Below, piece after piece: positions 17,533 to 26,577 of a DNA stretch of 64,000 nt. The stretch covers positions 1 through 64,000 of the forward strand of contig JBIKLA010000015.1 of assembly GCA_044360075.1 (NCBI GenBank). The letters are read 5' to 3'. Under the pieces are notes generated by a model. It had not been told where the DNA came from and did no database searches. It worked only from the letters and a program-made list of their open reading frames with translations. This DNA comes from OMII01 sp947467385. GTDB taxonomy: Bacteria; Bdellovibrionota_C; UBA2361; OMII01. Each line of letters opens with the position of its first letter. The stretch's first letter is position 1. The position numbers and the translations under genes are program-made.

Positions 17533-17841
17533 ATGGACGGAATTAAGCCACCCTCAAAATCGCTCGCTGCCGCGCCCCTGCCTTCCGCAGAGAAGCCGCT
17601 GCCGCTTACGCAGGATCCGAAGGCTGCGGCGGAGCAGTTCGAGGCGATGCTGCTAAAGGAGATGCTGAAGTCGATGTGGAGCACCGTTCCTCAAGAAGGC
17701 ATGCTCTCTGGAAGTTACGAGGAGGGAATGTACCGCGACATGCTTAATGAAGCCTTGGCCCAATCGATATCGGAGGGCCAAGGGATGGGAATTAAGGATG
17801 TTATTCTTAAGGATATTAGTCAGTTAAGCAAAAAGAAGTGA
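17533..17841 (+). CDS. flgJ: FlgJ N-terminal domain rod-binding protein (no muramidase domain)
   Basis: A 102-residue protein matching only the rod-binding half of FlgJ: AAEQFEAMLLKEMLKSMWST and YRDMLNEALAQSISEGQGMG. It lacks the C-terminal glucosaminidase domain of E. coli FlgJ. Split forms are common outside gammaproteobacteria, with the peptidoglycan hydrolase encoded elsewhere; no such hydrolase is in the window. It lies 4 bases after flgI. Confidence 0.88.
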   Translation: MDGIKPPSKSLAAAPLPSAEKPLPLTQDPKAAAEQFEAMLLKEMLKSMWSTVPQEGMLSGSYEEGMYRDMLNEALAQSISEGQGMGIKDVILKDISQLSKKK

Positions 17842-17912
17842 CCTTTCACCGGAAGTCGGCATCTTACATGATAGTGTCCACGGATGGGACCATTTTGCGC
17901 AGAGGATAACGT

Positions 17913-18272
17913 ATGAAGGTACCAGGTTCAGAAGCCAAAGACGCAATCATTGCTCGCGTTACGGAAGCTCGAGCTGAGAAGGCGGCAGCGCGTGACGCAG
18001 CTGAGAAGAGGGGAGGCCTCGCTACTGAGCTGGCGGCATCGGATGCTGGCGCTGGAGACAGGGTTGAATTCTCCTCGCTCGGAGCAATCCTGAAGTCTGA
18101 GCTTAATCCCTCCAAGATGGCGGACGAGCGCCGGGCCAAGATTGAGGCCCTCAAGGCGCAGATTAAGAACGGCACGTACCAGCCCCCGCTTGAGAATGTT
18201 GCGCAGGCAGTTGGCGAAGAGATCTCTCTTGAAGTGCTCCTCAGCGGCGGGGCGCTGCGTAAAGCTGAGTAA
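17913..18272 (+). CDS. flgM: Anti-sigma-28 factor FlgM
   Basis: A 119-residue protein. The C-terminal half carries the FlgM pattern RRAKIEALKAQIKNGTYQPP followed by NVAQAVGEEIS, the sigma-28-binding region. The N-terminal half is Ala-rich and probably disordered, as is typical. FlgM holds FliA inactive until hook completion allows its export. GAGGATAACGT sits before the ATG. It is followed after 5 bases by flgN. Confidence 0.88.
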   Translation: MKVPGSEAKDAIIARVTEARAEKAAARDAAEKRGGLATELAASDAGAGDRVEFSSLGAILKSELNPSKMADERRAKIEALKAQIKNGTYQPPLENVAQAVGEEISLEVLLSGGALRKAE

Positions 18273-18277
18273 CCGCG

Positions 18278-18790
18278 ATGAAGCTAGAAGCTGAAACGAT
18301 CAAGGCGATTGAAAAGCTTCTGGCGGCAGAGCTGTCGGAATACGACCAGTACCTCTTACTGCTGAAGCAGGAGCAGGAGGCTGTGGTTAAGCTCGACTCA
18401 GATCAAGTCGTAATGCTGGGCGCAAAGCGCGGAGAGATCGTAGACAGGCTTTCACAAATTAAGGATGAGCGGAGCAAGACGATAGCGTCTGCTATCGGGA
18501 ATGATGCATACCGCGCGTCTGAAGTCATTCAGCAGGGATGCACCGCCGGCGATCGCAAGCGCCTCATGGCCCTCGTGGAGAAAATTCGGGTAAAAATTAA
18601 AGACGTCGAGGCCAAGAGCAGGGAATTCAACCAGGTCCTAGGCTTCTCGCTGGGGCTGGTCAACGGCGAGCTCTCTCTTCTCTGGTCAGCCAGCCAGCCC
18701 GTCACTCGCGTCTACAACGCCTTCGGATCGATCAGCCAGGGCGTGCAGCCGACCCCTCCCCGGAACGGTTCTCTCCTCGGAGAAGCGTAG
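18278..18790 (+). CDS. flgN: FlgN-type flagellar export chaperone
   Basis: A 170-residue, mostly helical cytoplasmic protein. Position between flgM and flgK, length, and the pattern ELSEYDQYLLLLKQEQEAVV with a later helical pair ending in GLVNGELSLLWS fit FlgN, the chaperone for FlgK and FlgL. Sequence conservation in this family is low, so the call rests partly on context. Confidence 0.82.
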   Translation: MKLEAETIKAIEKLLAAELSEYDQYLLLLKQEQEAVVKLDSDQVVMLGAKRGEIVDRLSQIKDERSKTIASAIGNDAYRASEVIQQGCTAGDRKRLMALVEKIRVKIKDVEAKSREFNQVLGFSLGLVNGELSLLWSASQPVTRVYNAFGSISQGVQPTPPRNGSLLGEA

Positions 18791-18916
18791 TTTTTTCCCA
18801 CGCAAGCGCCCCAGCAGCCCTAAAGCCCCGACAACTCGTTAAGGCACACCTCTTGCTCCGGTATTTGGTAGTAAGGAGTGTTCGGCATTTTTTGCCGGCT
18901 GAGGACGATAACCGCT

Positions 18917-20563
18917 ATGGCGAATTTTGGGGCAAAGATTCTTGGCTCTTCGATCAGCTCGCTGACGGCGCAGCAGGCCCTCATTGCCAACACGTCCAAT
19001 AATATCGCAAACGTCAATACGCCCGGGTATACGCGCCGGCAGATCGACATTGAAAGCCGGGGTGATGTAGCCAACATCGGCAACATCCTCCAGATTGGCG
19101 CGGGCGTACAGCTTGGCGACATCAAGCGATCAACCAATGAGTTTCTTGAGTACCAGCTGCGCCAGGCGGCAAGCCGCACGGGTTATGCCGACGTTCGGAA
19201 CGACTATCTTGCTGCGGTCGAGCCCGCGTTTGCCCTGGATGGCCCCCAAAACGTGATCGGTGCGGCGATCAATAACTTCTTCTCCTCGATTAACCAGCTT
19301 GGCGTCAATCCCACTAACATCGATTTGCGCATCAACGTCATGCAGCGCGGAGAGGATCTCATCTCGACCATCAAGTCCAGCTTCAACACGGTGGCGGGTA
19401 TCCAGTCGGAGCTCAACAATCGAGTCGGGCTTGAGGTAGACGTGATCAATGAGGTGACCTCGCAGATCGCTCTCCTCAATGGGCAGATCGGGTCTCGGGA
19501 AGCGTCGGGAGTCGGAGCCATTGACGAGCGCGACCAGCGCGATGTGCTGCTTGCGAAGCTGGCAGAAAAGATATCCTTCACGACTCTGCAGACGAGCAAT
19601 GGGATGATTAACCTCTACCTCGACAACGGGTTCCCAATCGTGAACCAGGAGACCTCGAGGGACCTTTCGGTTACTACGTCGCCGAGCTTTGCGACGGCGA
19701 CCCTTCCGAGGTCTCTTTCGGGCGACATCCTCAGCTACGTCACATATGATTTCGGATCTGCTTCTGCCCCTTCCCACCTCGACCTGACGCAGCTGATCAA
19801 GAATGGTTCGGGCTCCCTCGCTGGTATCCTTCAGCTGCGTGGTACCACCAATCCGACCGCCAGCTCGCCGTACGAGGCGGAAGGGGATCTCGTGGCGATT
19901 GCAGCCAGAATTGAGTCGATCACGCGTACCCTGCTCACCTCGGTCAACCAGACCTATCTTGGCGCGGATGAGGACCCCGGAACGGCCGGGCTTCAGTCGA
20001 GCAGTGGCGATCTTTTCGGCAACTCTCCTGGCGTGTTCGGCCTATTTGACTTTGACTTCTCAGGCACCAAGGATGTAGACGGGGACGGGATACCGACTAA
20101 CTCCGATCTTCTCGGCTTGACGCCGAGCGTGCCGAGCTTCTCAACCATCCTGAAGCTTGGCTTCTCGGATCCCATGGCGTTTGCGGCGGCCCGCGACAAT
20201 CAGCCGACAGCTGGGCTTAAAGTTTTTCCGCCGGGAGACGGACAGAATGCTGCTGCTGTTGCCGCGCTGCGGTCTCAGGCTTTCTCTTTTTCCCTTGGCG
20301 GTTTCTCGTTTACCGGCACGCTTGAGGAGGCCTACAACGCGACCGTCAGCTATGTGGGAAATGCCAAGTCCGCAGCCCAGCTTGAGGTTGATGTGGCAAA
20401 TGCCATGCAGTCGAGCGCCGCAAACAAGCGCGACGAATTCTCTGCAGTTAGCCTTGATGAGGAGTTTGCCAACCTTATTAAGTACCAGAAGGCGTTCCAG
20501 GCATCGGCGCGGATGATTAAGACGGCGGGCGAGCTGCTCGACCAGATAGTGAGCCTCATATGA
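18917..20563 (+). CDS. flgK: Flagellar hook-associated protein 1 FlgK
   Basis: A 548-residue hook-filament junction protein. It has the N-terminal LTAQQALIANTSNNIANVNT and TPGYTRRQIDIESRGD blocks and the C-terminal LDEEFANLIKYQKAFQASAR followed by TAGELLDQIVSLI. I take the ATG at 18917; the frame stays open to a GTG at 18878, but that extension has no rod-type sequence. Its stop overlaps the flgL start by 4 bases (ATGA). Confidence 0.95.
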   Translation: MANFGAKILGSSISSLTAQQALIANTSNNIANVNTPGYTRRQIDIESRGDVANIGNILQIGAGVQLGDIKRSTNEFLEYQLRQAASRTGYADVRNDYLAAVEPAFALDGPQNVIGAAINNFFSSINQLGVNPTNIDLRINVMQRGEDLISTIKSSFNTVAGIQSELNNRVGLEVDVINEVTSQIALLNGQIGSREASGVGAIDERDQRDVLLAKLAEKISFTTLQTSNGMINLYLDNGFPIVNQETSRDLSVTTSPSFATATLPRSLSGDILSYVTYDFGSASAPSHLDLTQLIKNGSGSLAGILQLRGTTNPTASSPYEAEGDLVAIAARIESITRTLLTSVNQTYLGADEDPGTAGLQSSSGDLFGNSPGVFGLFDFDFSGTKDVDGDGIPTNSDLLGLTPSVPSFSTILKLGFSDPMAFAAARDNQPTAGLKVFPPGDGQNAAAVAALRSQAFSFSLGGFSFTGTLEEAYNATVSYVGNAKSAAQLEVDVANAMQSSAANKRDEFSAVSLDEEFANLIKYQKAFQASARMIKTAGELLDQIVSLI

Positions 20564-21546
20564 CCAGAATCTCAGAGATGCAGTCACAGCGGAACCTGGT
20601 GGCGCAGACCCTTGAGAACCGGCGCAGGGTCGGCGTGTTTGCAAATCAGGTGGCAAGCGGCGTAAAGGCAGCCCTTCCTAGTGACACGGTCGATGCCGCA
20701 ACGATCGCACGGTACAAGCAGACCCTGGACAAGATCGACGCATACACGACCACGATTGCGGGAACAAAGAACCTCCTGACGTTCCAGGACGATGTCCTGG
20801 CCCAGGCTAATGACCTCCTGATCCGGGCGAAAGAGATAGCCCAGCAGGGCGCCAACGAGTCGGTTAACGCCGTAGCGCGGACGCACCTGGCCGAGGAGGT
20901 GTACCAGATCCGCGATCATATGGCGAGCCTTGCTAACTCAACCTACCAGGGCCGTTTCGTGTTCGGCGGAGCTGACGACGATGACCCGCCGTATGACCAG
21001 ACGACATATGCGGTTCCGGCGTCGGGTGAGGCGGCAAAGCGCTATGCCTTCGACAATGAGCTTGGCACGTCGACAACGAGGACGCTTGCAGTCACCGATG
21101 ATCTGGTCATTTCAGTCACAACGCCGGCGAACCAGGTTTTTGGGACGGCGATAGAGGCTCTTGAGCGGCTCGGCCGGGCGCTTGGCGGCTACGGCACCAC
21201 TCCAGCGAGCGGCGCTCCTGATGGGGGTGGGGCTGCCTACACATTCCCTGCGGACTACAAGCAGCAGACGGCCGATATCCTCAGCACGATAAACCTCATC
21301 AACGACTCGCGGGACACCGACATAATGCCTGAGCGGGTAAGCGTGGGAGGGCGGCTCCGTCGCCTCGAAACCGGCGAGTCGCTCCTGGCCCTCACAAAGA
21401 ACAGCACGCTTGAGGTGCTGTCCCGAATTCAGGACGCCGACGAGACCGAGTCTGCTGCCAACTTGGCTCAGGCCCAAACGGCCCTTCAAGCCTCGTACTC
21501 CGTGACAGCCAAGGTGCTGCGGCTCACAATTCTCGACTACATCTAG
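20560..21546 (+). CDS. flgL: Flagellar hook-associated protein 3 FlgL
   Basis: A 328-residue flagellin-fold junction protein. Marks are RNLVAQTLENRRRVGVFANQ, YQIRDHMASLANSTYQGRFV followed by FGG, and a C-terminal helix ETESAANLAQAQTALQASYS. It is coupled to flgK by ATGA. It closes the flagellar operon; the next gene starts 102 bases on. A short hairpin CTCC/GGAG just past the stop has no T tract. Confidence 0.93.
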   Translation: MTRISEMQSQRNLVAQTLENRRRVGVFANQVASGVKAALPSDTVDAATIARYKQTLDKIDAYTTTIAGTKNLLTFQDDVLAQANDLLIRAKEIAQQGANESVNAVARTHLAEEVYQIRDHMASLANSTYQGRFVFGGADDDDPPYDQTTYAVPASGEAAKRYAFDNELGTSTTRTLAVTDDLVISVTTPANQVFGTAIEALERLGRALGGYGTTPASGAPDGGGAAYTFPADYKQQTADILSTINLINDSRDTDIMPERVSVGGRLRRLETGESLLALTKNSTLEVLSRIQDADETESAANLAQAQTALQASYSVTAKVLRLTILDYI

Positions 21547-21648
21547 GCTCTCCAGAAACCGGAGACTTGCGGGCCATTCGCCCCATCCCTTTGACTTTAT
21601 TCGCCATTCGCGGAATGCTGTTGTCTGTCTCGCGAAACACGGGGGAGC

Positions 21649-22239
21649 ATGGGAACGCCTCAACTTTTTGACATTAGACAGGAGCTCTGGAGCGCCGGAT
21701 TCAGCGCGGCCAAGCCGTATGGGGAATTTATTGCGGGCGGTGCTGAAGCGCATCAGCGTCGTTGGGCTGAGTACTACGAGAGGTTCTCCCTCTCCGAGGC
21801 CCAGAGAGCGATCCTTGGCAGCTTTACCCGGAAAATTAATGTACTGGTGCTTGCCGGGGCGTGGTGTGGGGATTGTGCACGCCAGTGCCCGATGCTCGCC
21901 CACATCGCTGAAGCCTCTCCGAGTATCGATCTTAGGTTCCTTGACAATCAAGCTGACGCCAAGCTGCGGGACGAGCTTCGCATTCACGGAGCTGCCCGCG
22001 TGCCTGCCGTTGTAGTGCTGTCGGAGGATATGCTCGAGATCGCGCGCGGCGTCGACCGCACGCTGACGGTATACCGGAGGAAGGCGAGAACTGAGCTGGG
22101 TGCTGCGTGTGATGCTGGCATTGTTCCTCCCGCGGGCGAAGAGCTAGCGGCAGAGCTGCAGGAGTGGCTTGATATCTTCGAGCGGGCGCACCTCCTCGTT
22201 CGAGTTTCGCCGTTCCTGAGGGCGCGCCATAACGACTAA
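21649..22239 (+). CDS. Thioredoxin-fold protein with CGDC motif
   Basis: A 196-residue protein with a central thioredoxin domain. It has the active-site motif WCGDC in VLAGAWCGDCARQCP (near residue 73) and the cis-proline region GAARVPAVVVLSED. An N-terminal helical extension of about 55 residues and a C-terminal helix flank the domain. There is no signal peptide, so it is cytoplasmic. It opens a run of closely spaced genes (GT2, bshB, bshC). A link to bacillithiol redox is suggested by this context but not shown by sequence. Confidence 0.78.
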   Translation: MGTPQLFDIRQELWSAGFSAAKPYGEFIAGGAEAHQRRWAEYYERFSLSEAQRAILGSFTRKINVLVLAGAWCGDCARQCPMLAHIAEASPSIDLRFLDNQADAKLRDELRIHGAARVPAVVVLSEDMLEIARGVDRTLTVYRRKARTELGAACDAGIVPPAGEELAAELQEWLDIFERAHLLVRVSPFLRARHND

Positions 22240-22244
22240 GTTGC

Positions 22245-22955
22245 ATGAGCCGGAGAATCGTCCTCATACCCGTCTTTAACGAGCAGGACCATCTTGCGGG
22301 CCTCCTTCGTCGATTGCGGGAGGTGTATTCCGGGGATGTGCTCTTTGTGGATGACGGTTCCGTTGACTGCTCACCGCAGGTGCTGCAGCAGCTTCAGTCC
22401 GACAACACCCGCATCATCATGCAGCCGGAGAACCGTGGATACGGCGCAACGCTGCTGCGCGGATTCGTTGAGGTTGTCAAGGCTGGGTATGACTACGTCA
22501 TCACCATGGACTCCGATGGGCAGCATCGTCCCGACTGGATACCGGGGTTTTTTGCAGAGGCCGAGAGGGGATGGGACGTCGTGTCAGGCAGCAGGTACAG
22601 GCAGGAGATCGATGGCAATGGCGCGGCACCAGCGGACCGGCGCGAAATCAACCTCAAAATAACTGCACTCATCAACGAGATAACCGGCTTCGGCATTACT
22701 GATGCCTTCTGCGGATTTAAGGCGTATCGTTGCGCAGCGCTGCTGAAGCTTGACCTCACGTCCACGGGATACTCCATGCCTCTACAGTTCTGGATTCAGG
22801 CCAAAAAGTTTGGCCTGAAAGTCACGGAGCTTCCGGTTTCAAGGATTTACGATGACCCGAACCGCAGATTTGGCGGTGGCCTTGATGACCCGAAGGCAAG
22901 AATGAGTCTCTACCTTGAGACAATCGACAAGGAGCGAGCCCGATGGAACGTGTAG
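22245..22955 (+). CDS. Family 2 glycosyltransferase, DPM1/polyprenol-phosphate-sugar type
   Basis: A 236-residue GT-A enzyme. It opens with RRIVLIPVFNEQDHLAGLLR, has FVDDGSVDCSPQVL and the metal-binding ITMDSDGQHRPDW (DxD). It has no C-terminal membrane helices, so it is a soluble DPM1-like type that transfers a sugar from a nucleotide donor to a lipid phosphate or another acceptor. It overlaps bshB by 13 bases. It is not BshA (which is GT4); its role in this operon is unclear. Confidence 0.85.
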   Translation: MSRRIVLIPVFNEQDHLAGLLRRLREVYSGDVLFVDDGSVDCSPQVLQQLQSDNTRIIMQPENRGYGATLLRGFVEVVKAGYDYVITMDSDGQHRPDWIPGFFAEAERGWDVVSGSRYRQEIDGNGAAPADRREINLKITALINEITGFGITDAFCGFKAYRCAALLKLDLTSTGYSMPLQFWIQAKKFGLKVTELPVSRIYDDPNRRFGGGLDDPKARMSLYLETIDKERARWNV

Positions 22956-23635
22956 CGCTGGTGGTTGCCCCGCACCCGGATGACGCAGAGATCGCAATGG
23001 GTGGCACGATTGCGGCTCTTGTTTCCCAGGGGGTACGGGTGGTTGTGCTGGACCTTACGGACGGCGAGCCTACGCCTCACGGATCGCCAGAAATCCGCGC
23101 GAGCGAGACTGCGGAGGCATCGCGCATTCTGGGGCTGACCGAGCGCCACAATCTCGGCATAACGAACCGCGCCGTTTTTGACTCGGTGGAGACGCGCAGC
23201 GCTGTTGCGAATGTTATCCGCGAGGTGCGCCCGGAGCTGCTCTTTGCCCCGTACTGGGAGGATGCTCATCCCGACCACGTCGAGGCGAGCAAGCTCGTAG
23301 ATGGAGCCCGTTTCTACTCGAAATTTGTGAAGAGTGATCTGCGCTATCAGCCATGGTACCCCCGCAAGGAGCTGTACTTTTTCTCGACGCATCTTAAGGT
23401 GCGGTATGCGCCATCGTTCGTGTTCGACATATCCCAGCACCTTGAGACAAAAATTTCGGCGCTCAGTGCCTATGGCTCCCAGTTCCGCGAGAACGCCCGC
23501 AACATGGGACGGATTGAGCAGGTCCGCCGTGAGGCCCTCTACTGGGGCGACCAGGTAGGAGTCGCCGCAGGTGAGCCCTTTCTTGCCCGCGAAGCGATTA
23601 AGGTGGAGGGTGCGGCAGCGCTCTTCAGCGTATGA
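22943..23635 (+). CDS. bshB: N-acetylglucosaminyl-malate deacetylase (PIG-L family, BshB1-type)
   Basis: A 230-residue zinc deacetylase. The metal-site motif PHPDDAEIAMGG (11-22) and the later HPDHVEASKL are present. It removes the acetyl group from GlcNAc-malate, the second step of bacillithiol synthesis. Assignment to BshB over other PIG-L enzymes rests on the BshB1-like N-terminus and the directly following bshC gene, which overlaps it by 4 bases. Confidence 0.9.
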   Translation: MERVALVVAPHPDDAEIAMGGTIAALVSQGVRVVVLDLTDGEPTPHGSPEIRASETAEASRILGLTERHNLGITNRAVFDSVETRSAVANVIREVRPELLFAPYWEDAHPDHVEASKLVDGARFYSKFVKSDLRYQPWYPRKELYFFSTHLKVRYAPSFVFDISQHLETKISALSAYGSQFRENARNMGRIEQVRREALYWGDQVGVAAGEPFLAREAIKVEGAAALFSV

Positions 23636-25086
23636 TGAGCGATCAGCTAGAGACGATTGATACAGTTGAGCCTCCCCTATCCCAATGGTCGGGCGTGCTC
23701 GCGGTCAATGTTGCGTTGCGCCGGGCGAGCCCAGACAGTGCAGGGGGAGCGTCGCGGGCTGCAATGCGCAGGCAGCTCCTGGTCGAGGCCGTGTCATACA
23801 CCGAATCCCTCGCGGAAAAGGCGAAACGTGCGAGTGTGGATCTGCCAACCCCCGACGCCTCGCCAGAACCGGACGCCCCAATAGTGATGACCGGTCACCA
23901 GCCGGTGGCGTACCACGCTGGACTCCTGCTCAAGGAGGAGCTCCTGAATGCAATCGCGGCTGATGCTGGTGCCGCTGCGGTTAGTGTCACGATAGATACT
24001 GATGAGGGGGATGGCGGGCGAATCGTGTGGCCGCTTGTCGAGCATGGAGCGCTCACCCTTAAGGTAGCAGCGATTGCAAGCACGACTGGTGGAGTTTTCC
24101 GTGAGCAGCGAGTGGCGGACGGAGCTACAGTCCGCAGAGCCTTCGATGAAATGAGCAGGGACTTGCGGAGCAGCGGGTTAAGCCACATGGAGAAGTCGGC
24201 CTCACAAGCGGCAACGATCTACGAGGCCCTAGCAGGTGAGCCGCTATCAGAGGCGCACTCCATTGTCAGGCGAGTCTTGCGGGGGCACACTCACCTGGAG
24301 GCTCCACTCTCGCGCGTTATGGCACTCCCCGAGGCTCGCCGCTTTGTTGGGGCAATCATGGGCCACGCGCAGGAAGTTCACCGCCTGTACAACGGATGCC
24401 TCACGGCATACCGGGCGGAGCACAAGATAAAGAACGCTGCGAATCCCTTTCCGAACTTGAGGGCAGAGGGCGGGGAGATTGAGCTTCCTGTTTGGGTTCT
24501 TTCCGCGTCCGGCCGCAGGCCTCTCTGGGTTAAGCCGGGCGAGACCGCCTCAGTCGCCAAGGAGGAGATCGTTGTCCCAAAGGGCAGCTTTGTGACCCTC
24601 CTCCTCAGGGGCTTATGCTCAGATCTCTTTATACATGGACTCGGTGGGGCGAGGTACGATCGCTTTGTTGACGCTTTCGGCGCAGCCTATCTTGGGGAGT
24701 CCCTTCCGGCTTTTGTTGTTGCGAGCCGAACTCGGTACGTGTTCGCCCAGCGGGTGCAAGAGCTGCGAAGTCTGCTGCTTCTCAAGTCAAGGATAAAGGA
24801 GATGATCTCCCATCCCGAGCTTTTTCTTGGCCAAGGACTCTTCTCGGTCGAGGAAGAGCGATACCTGGCGCAGGCATCGAGGGAGCGAAAGGAGCTTCTT
24901 GGGGGCCTTGGTGGTGCCTCCATGGAGGAGCGCAAGCCGATTACTGAGTGCCTAAACGGGCTCAACCGGCGTCTTCGGGCCTACGTTGAGCAAACGGATC
25001 TCTCCCGCAGGTTGCATAGGCCCGAGTGCAGCGAGGCCATGCTGGCCCACTGGAGCAACCGGGAGCTGCCGTTCTTCCTTGAGTAG
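23632..25086 (+). CDS. bshC: Putative cysteine ligase BshC (bacillithiol biosynthesis)
   Basis: A 484-residue protein matching BshC, which is thought to add cysteine to glucosaminyl-malate in the last step. The substrate-region motif VMTGHQPVAYHAGLLLKEEL is present (family form TGQQPG), with a nucleotidyl-transferase-like body and a C-terminal helical coil (residues 370-470). Its length is slightly under the typical 520-540. bshA is not in the window, so the pathway needs a remote gene. Confidence 0.85.
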   Translation: MMSDQLETIDTVEPPLSQWSGVLAVNVALRRASPDSAGGASRAAMRRQLLVEAVSYTESLAEKAKRASVDLPTPDASPEPDAPIVMTGHQPVAYHAGLLLKEELLNAIAADAGAAAVSVTIDTDEGDGGRIVWPLVEHGALTLKVAAIASTTGGVFREQRVADGATVRRAFDEMSRDLRSSGLSHMEKSASQAATIYEALAGEPLSEAHSIVRRVLRGHTHLEAPLSRVMALPEARRFVGAIMGHAQEVHRLYNGCLTAYRAEHKIKNAANPFPNLRAEGGEIELPVWVLSASGRRPLWVKPGETASVAKEEIVVPKGSFVTLLLRGLCSDLFIHGLGGARYDRFVDAFGAAYLGESLPAFVVASRTRYVFAQRVQELRSLLLLKSRIKEMISHPELFLGQGLFSVEEERYLAQASRERKELLGGLGGASMEERKPITECLNGLNRRLRAYVEQTDLSRRLHRPECSEAMLAHWSNRELPFFLE

Positions 25087-25171
25087 TGCCATATCGGGCT
25101 AGGTGGTTGGGAGCCCGGTGGGCGCAAGAGGGAGTTGCTTCCCCACCGTAGTGCGTCGTACATGTATAGGC

Positions 25172-25663
25172 ATGTCCAGAGAACACCCCCTTATCCGGCG
25201 GTTTATGCGGTTACTCTTCAGTGCTTTCGTCGCGACAGTGGCGATAGCATGCATGGAGCAGTCATCAACCCCGCGGATGAACATAGCATTCGGTTCCTCT
25301 ATGGGAAGCCCGGTGAGCTCATTTAGGGTTGAGCCGGCAACAACCGAGGCTCAGCGCGAGCTGCACTTGGCGCGCTACTCATCCCTGCCTATGAGTGAGG
25401 GAATGCTCTTAGTGTACCGCTCGCAGTCGTATGTCTCAATCAGGACCGAGAACCTGAAGTTTCCGGTGGATGTCGTCTTTATCTCGGGCCAGGGGAATGT
25501 CGTTGAGATAGTGGAGAATGCCCAGCCAGGCAGCAGCCAGCCCATTGTAAGCGAGGGAACGGCTCAATTCGTTGTGCTGTTGGCTGCAGGGGCTGTGAAG
25601 ATGGCTGAAATATCGGTCGGCAACGCTTCCATGTTTCAGGGCAATTTTGCCCCCCCGGAGTGA
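25172..25663 (+). CDS. Small predicted lipoprotein, unknown function
   Basis: A 163-residue protein from ATG 25172 (open frame to 25103; a further ATG at 25205 is possible). The N-terminus RLLFSAFVATVAIAC is a lipoprotein signal with a Cys near residue 27. The mature part is a beta-rich domain resembling uncharacterised DUF192-like proteins: it contains MSEGMLLVYRSQSYVSIRTE, FPVDVVFIS and VLLAAGAVK. The match is by pattern and I am moderately sure. It ends 17 bases from the convergent gene. Confidence 0.6.
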   Translation: MSREHPLIRRFMRLLFSAFVATVAIACMEQSSTPRMNIAFGSSMGSPVSSFRVEPATTEAQRELHLARYSSLPMSEGMLLVYRSQSYVSIRTENLKFPVDVVFISGQGNVVEIVENAQPGSSQPIVSEGTAQFVVLLAAGAVKMAEISVGNASMFQGNFAPPE

Positions 25664-25680
25664 GAGCCAGGCAAGTAGTG

Positions 25681-26577
25681 CTACGAGGGAAACAATCGCG
25701 CGAGATCTGCATCAGGCTCACTGAGGCTGCAGCTCCCGATCGAAAAGTGGGCCCGTGAGCGAGCCTCTCGCAGGCCCTCTAGTGGCAGCGAAAAGCTGAG
25801 AGCTGAAACTCCCCGCTCAAGCGAAAACGTTGCAACTGAGCTATTTGCCAAGAGCGATGCCAGGGCGCCTTCGGGGGCGGCGGGACCCAGTGCGCGCCTA
25901 AGCATGACTGCGACGGTGAGATTCAGGAACCCCATCGGATACGCATGCCTGCCCGGCTCAACAATCGGATGGTGGAATCCCCCTGTCACCTTAAACGGGA
26001 TGTTCACGTCAGCAGCGGCGCAGAGCGCCGACGAGAGGCGCTCTGCCCCTATTCCACTCGGCCCGGTGCAGCGGCACTTAAGAGCGACGTTGGGCGAGTT
26101 TCGGCATGCGCTAACGGCCTCTCCGAGGCTGGTCCGCCACTCTTGCTGCGATAGGAGGGGCTCAATTGCAAGGAGCGCCGAATGCTTGGCAGCGATGGGG
26201 GCGAGTGATGATGCGGTGCTATTGCACGAGCCCGGTGACGAGGTGGCCTCAATCGAGCTGAGGCGAACCCCTCGCGCTACAAGCCCGTCCGCGAGCTGCG
26301 ATGTCTCATCGGCTCCCGCGGTCGCTAAGAGGCACAGGGATAGAGGTCGAGAGAAGCCAAACTCTGCCAGGTCAAGGGAGAGCAGCTTCCGAGCGTGAGC
26401 CACGTCCAGCACGATGTCCGACGAGAGAAGCCACGGCCGCATGAGGACGGCGGGAAGTCGTGCACTCTCCCGGAGTGCATCCTCGAAAGGAAGAGCAGCC
26501 GGGGGAAACATGCCGGCGTAATCAAAGAGGTTCTCCAAAAGGATGTCGAGCGGGTTATTTCGATCGAGCGATATCAT
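25681..26577 (-). CDS. Uncharacterised protein coupled to the FAH-family gene
   Basis: A 298-residue soluble protein that I do not recognise by family name. Alternating strands and helices, and a block ALKCRCTGPSG...FKVTGGFHHP near residues 170-215, look like a TIM-barrel or aldolase-type fold. Its start overlaps the stop of the FAH-family gene by 4 bases (ATGA), so it is translationally coupled and last in the minus-strand operon with hppD. A role in aromatic amino-acid breakdown is inferred from that position only. Confidence 0.7.
   Translation of the reverse strand: MISLDRNNPLDILLENLFDYAGMFPPAALPFEDALRESARLPAVLMRPWLLSSDIVLDVAHARKLLSLDLAEFGFSRPLSLCLLATAGADETSQLADGLVARGVRLSSIEATSSPGSCNSTASSLAPIAAKHSALLAIEPLLSQQEWRTSLGEAVSACRNSPNVALKCRCTGPSGIGAERLSSALCAAADVNIPFKVTGGFHHPIVEPGRHAYPMGFLNLTVAVMLRRALGPAAPEGALASLLANSSVATFSLERGVSALSFSLPLEGLREARSRAHFSIGSCSLSEPDADLARLFPS

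Noticed and set aside
22245..22955. GT2 gene as a replacement BshA
   Set aside because: BshA is a GT4, GT-B-fold enzyme; this is a GT-A DPM1-like protein with a DxD motif, so equivalence is not supported.
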